A DNA stretch of 64,000 nt from Sitta carolinensis (lineage: Eukaryota > Chordata > Aves > Passeriformes > Sittidae), in contig CM063284.1 in the NCBI GenBank assembly GCA_032173965.1, forward strand, positions 133,105,125 to 133,169,124, read 5' to 3'. The position numbers and the translations under genes are program-made. Below the pieces are notes generated by a model that made no database searches, was not told the origin of the DNA, and saw only the letters and a program-made list of their open reading frames with translations. Shown here piece after piece: positions 61,102-64,000 of the stretch; within the stretch, counting starts at the first letter, position 1; each line of letters opens with the position of its first letter.

Positions 61102-64000
61102 TGCAGCAGACTGGAGCTGCAGAGCCCTCTGGAGAGCCCGAGAGTCGGAGCGTGTGAAGGCAAGCTTCATCCCCTCTGTGAGGGATGGGTGAGCATATTA
61201 GACCTTATTTAGGTACTCAAAATGGCACTCAAGGCTGTGCAATAAAGAAACAACATCTCTGTTAAAATTATTTTTACAACCTCTATTGTCGAGTTAGGAC
61301 AAATAGACTTAACCAAGGCTTCTTAGGATATTAAACATTAATATCTACCACTTATGTCTGAACCTATATTTTGGATTTTATTTTCCAGACAAAAAAGTAA
61401 TTTAAAATTATGCAAATGAGCTGCCAAAGCAAGGCATTATGCAGATTTGTGAGGCAGGCAGCTGAGTGTTAACCCTTGGTGCTGTAGCTTGCTGCGGAGG
61501 GAGTGCTGCTGCAGCAGCCCTGTGTGAATCCCTTCCAGCCCTCGTGCTCTTTAATTACAACAGTCCTATGGCAGGGCCTGAGGTGTGAGGCTCACCCCCT
61601 GTACACCCCTACTGCCAAGTGGATTTAGGTGGAGGGAGGAGCTGTGTTTGCTGCATTGTTCACCTCACAGTCCTGGCCAGCACAAGATGTACACAAATCC
61701 AGAAAAGACAAGTGTTGTAACTGTCATCCGTGGTTTCATAGGGGTTGTTTCCAGAATATTTGAAGTGACTGTCACAGGAGAAATATTGAATTGCTATTCA
61801 AATGTCACCACTGCAGTAACACTTTAAAAACAATTGACGCTGTCAGTAATAAGTCCTCTAGCTTGCTGGCCTAGATAGTATACACAAGATGCACTAGCAG
61901 CCTTGACTTTCTGTAAAGGAAAGCTATTAAAAGAACTCCACGTTGTGCTACTTTGTGGATTCAGTAGATCATTATCCCACCCAGCTATAAAGGTGGTGGG
62001 AATAACTCTCAGTCAGGAACAGATGGGTTTTGATAGAAATCCAAGGTCTGATCTGCTCTGGAAGTTTGCCCTGATCTCTGCAACTGATGCCAGCAGCTGA
62101 CATAGCCACATTGGTGCAAGCACTAGTGCTGAGCAAGAAATCTAATGTTTTATAGCTGTAAAGTTTGGCAAATGGCAAGAGCAGGCAAATCCCCATACAC
62201 GAGGATGTAAGTGCAAGCTGAGCTCTAGTGGAGGTGCCTGATGATGGGTTAAAATAGTGGCAGCCAAGCCCAGGGAGAGAGTTCACATCGGGCAGTTTTG
62301 GAAGGCCTGAGTTTGTGCCTCAGTCATGCCCATGTGGTATGCCAAGCCTTGTGAGTACTGAATTTGTTCAGCATCAGGTGGGAATGCCCTCTTCCTGAGG
62401 GCAGGAAGAAATCTGGATGCAGTATGGGGGGACTTGAATCCACATTTCCTCCTGCACTCCGGTTCATAGAATCATACAATAGAATCATACAATCATAGTC
62501 ATTTATGGCTCCCAATAAAAGAGCTTACAGAGCAGTGCAGGATCCAAGGAAAACACCAAGAATATGTATTTCTGTAGTGAATTACTTCAGGAACAAATGA
62601 TGTCTCAGTGCTGCTCCAGGACACAGAGGTAATCTGGGTTTCTCTCTTTCACCCTCCTACACCCAAATCCTTTAAAGTTTTCTCCACTCGCCAAATTGCT
62701 CCCTCACTTTCTTTCTAGTTAAAGGTGTCATTTCGAGCTGCCTGTCAGAAACTGCCTGTCTGAGCCAGTACACAATACTGAATAAACACTTCAGTATGTT
62801 CAAACCTGGATGCAATCAGTGAATTTACAGGCTTAAAACCTTTTTTAAACTGGATACACATGCGTGTGCACAAAGGTTTGCTCAGTTTAGCTACTTTGGT
62901 TTTGCTTGTTCTTAAGAGCATTTTTGGCTCAAAAATGTGATGTCTCTCATGTATTTGGAAAGAGTTTTCCAAAACACATGATCAACATCTGTTGGTTTTG
63001 ATATGCCAGAGCAGCTATGTAAGAGATTCAGAGATTCAAGAATACATTGCTGCTGCGTATATTTGTTTTAAAATTTGGATTTTCTATTTTAAATTTGGAG
63101 TTTTTCTATTGCTCAGCAATTTAAGCAATGGGCTGATGGTCTGGTTAGCAAAAAAAAAGCATGAAACCAACTTACATTGGTTCAGGTTTTGTTAATTTTG
63201 GAGGAAAAGAATATAAGGATAAAAAGCTAAAAAGGATATAAATCAGACACTGCTTCTGTACTGCCAATGTTCTGCCAGCTTAGAAGAAATAAACTAATTT
63301 AAATAGGTAGAAACACTGTTTTATGATGGCAAACAACAAAATTGAGCACAAAGACCATGGAAGGAAGTTGCTAGGAAACCTCTACAGTGCTCTGGAAAAG
63401 TTTTGCAGCTCACAGACACCTATAAGAGAGTTGTCACCACCTGCCAGCCTGGACATTTCCTAAAAACAGGGGTGTAAAATTGTAGTACACCTTGATTTCT
63501 ATAAATGCAGCACCAGGAAATGCCTTACAGCTCATTTTAAGTCAATGCAGCTTTGGAGGACTGTAAGCTTTTCCCAAAACCATCTCTGAAGACTCAGCAC
63601 TAGGGTCTTGTCCATAGTAACGCTGAAGCCCTGACTTGTGTGTCCAAACAAGGTCTGCCCAGACTGCACTCATCTTCATTAAGTTCTTAGCAACCGTCTT
63701 TGCTTCTGTGAGCTCTAACCTTGCCTGTGCTGAGATTTCAATAAGGTGAACTGTAAGCTAGACTAGCCCTCTGCGGGCACAGCCACAAAGTCCTTTTGCA
63801 TTGACCCACAGGGTGGCTTTGCCAGCAGAGATTTCCTGCAGGCATGCTGACACCTCAGATGGGTTCTCTGCATGGCAATGCTTCAGAAAGTTGAGGTGCA
63901 TCAACCAAAAATGTTACAACTGCAGGTCCACACTGTCAGCATGCACATGTTAAAACCCCAATTTCTGTACCAAGTAGCTGTAATTATGATGATATCTTAA
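61099..64000. other. Intergenic DNA to the window edge
   Basis: No gene recognised. There is a perfect octamer ATGCAAAT at 61410-61417 and a short CR1-tail-like repeat at 62463-62500. In other vertebrates the genes beyond the UBR5 promoter are ODF1 and KLF10; neither is visible here. Confidence 0.65.
62463..62500 (-). repeat. AGAATCATA repeat, likely CR1 3' tail remnant
   Basis: ATAGAATCATACAATAGAAT and following bases resemble the short tandem repeat at the 3' end of CR1 in reverse orientation. No CR1 body follows that I can see. Confidence 0.5.

Noticed and set aside
60789..61163. Open frame on the minus strand through the CA repeat
   Set aside because: It contains a Cys-Val run coded by the microsatellite itself, a typical artefact.
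1..64000. CRISPR arrays, bacterial operons, integrated phage or a novel defence-type system
   Set aside because: The window is a single vertebrate gene with long introns. No regularly spaced repeats, no dense coding and no prokaryotic signals are present.

Overview
This is a vertebrate nuclear window, very probably from a bird. Four CR1 LINE fragments are recognisable; CR1 is abundant in birds and other sauropsids. The rest is large AT-rich introns, one CpG island, and no bacterial-type gene packing. I cannot name the species.

The window holds the 5' part of one gene on the minus strand: UBR5 (EDD/HYD), a giant HECT-type E3 ubiquitin ligase. Twenty coding exons were placed by translating the minus strand and matching it to the UBR5 protein family. 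Exon 1 with the ATG is at 52329-52390, and exon 20 runs off the left edge at base 1. Together they encode about 842 residues of a protein of roughly 2,800, with no stop or frameshift and with splice phases that join at every junction. This part carries the N-terminal beta-propeller (RCC1-like) region, the UBA ubiquitin-binding domain, basic nuclear-localisation-like clusters and a small beta-barrel segment. The UBR box, MLLE and HECT domains lie beyond the left edge.

Layout: 1-15,022 holds exons 20-10, mostly close together; 19,207-34,985 holds exons 9-2; 34,986-52,328 is the 17.3 kb first intron, with a decayed CR1 reverse-transcriptase fragment, a perfect 20-bp hairpin and two CpG-retaining patches; about 51,880-53,080 is the promoter CpG island, with CRE, CCAAT, E-box and GC boxes and a YY1/TISU element; 53,080-64,000 is upstream intergenic DNA with two clear CR1 3' ends, weaker CR1 remnants, a CA microsatellite and possible conserved non-coding sequence, but no gene I can support.

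I found no new multi-gene system. The points most worth a second look are in UBR5 itself: an 18-nt alternative 3' splice site at exon 9 that adds VLLLPL, a GC-AG intron after exon 13, a TISU-type start that would drive a five-codon upstream ORF, a G-rich tandem duplication against the exon 1 splice donor, and the hairpin in intron 1.
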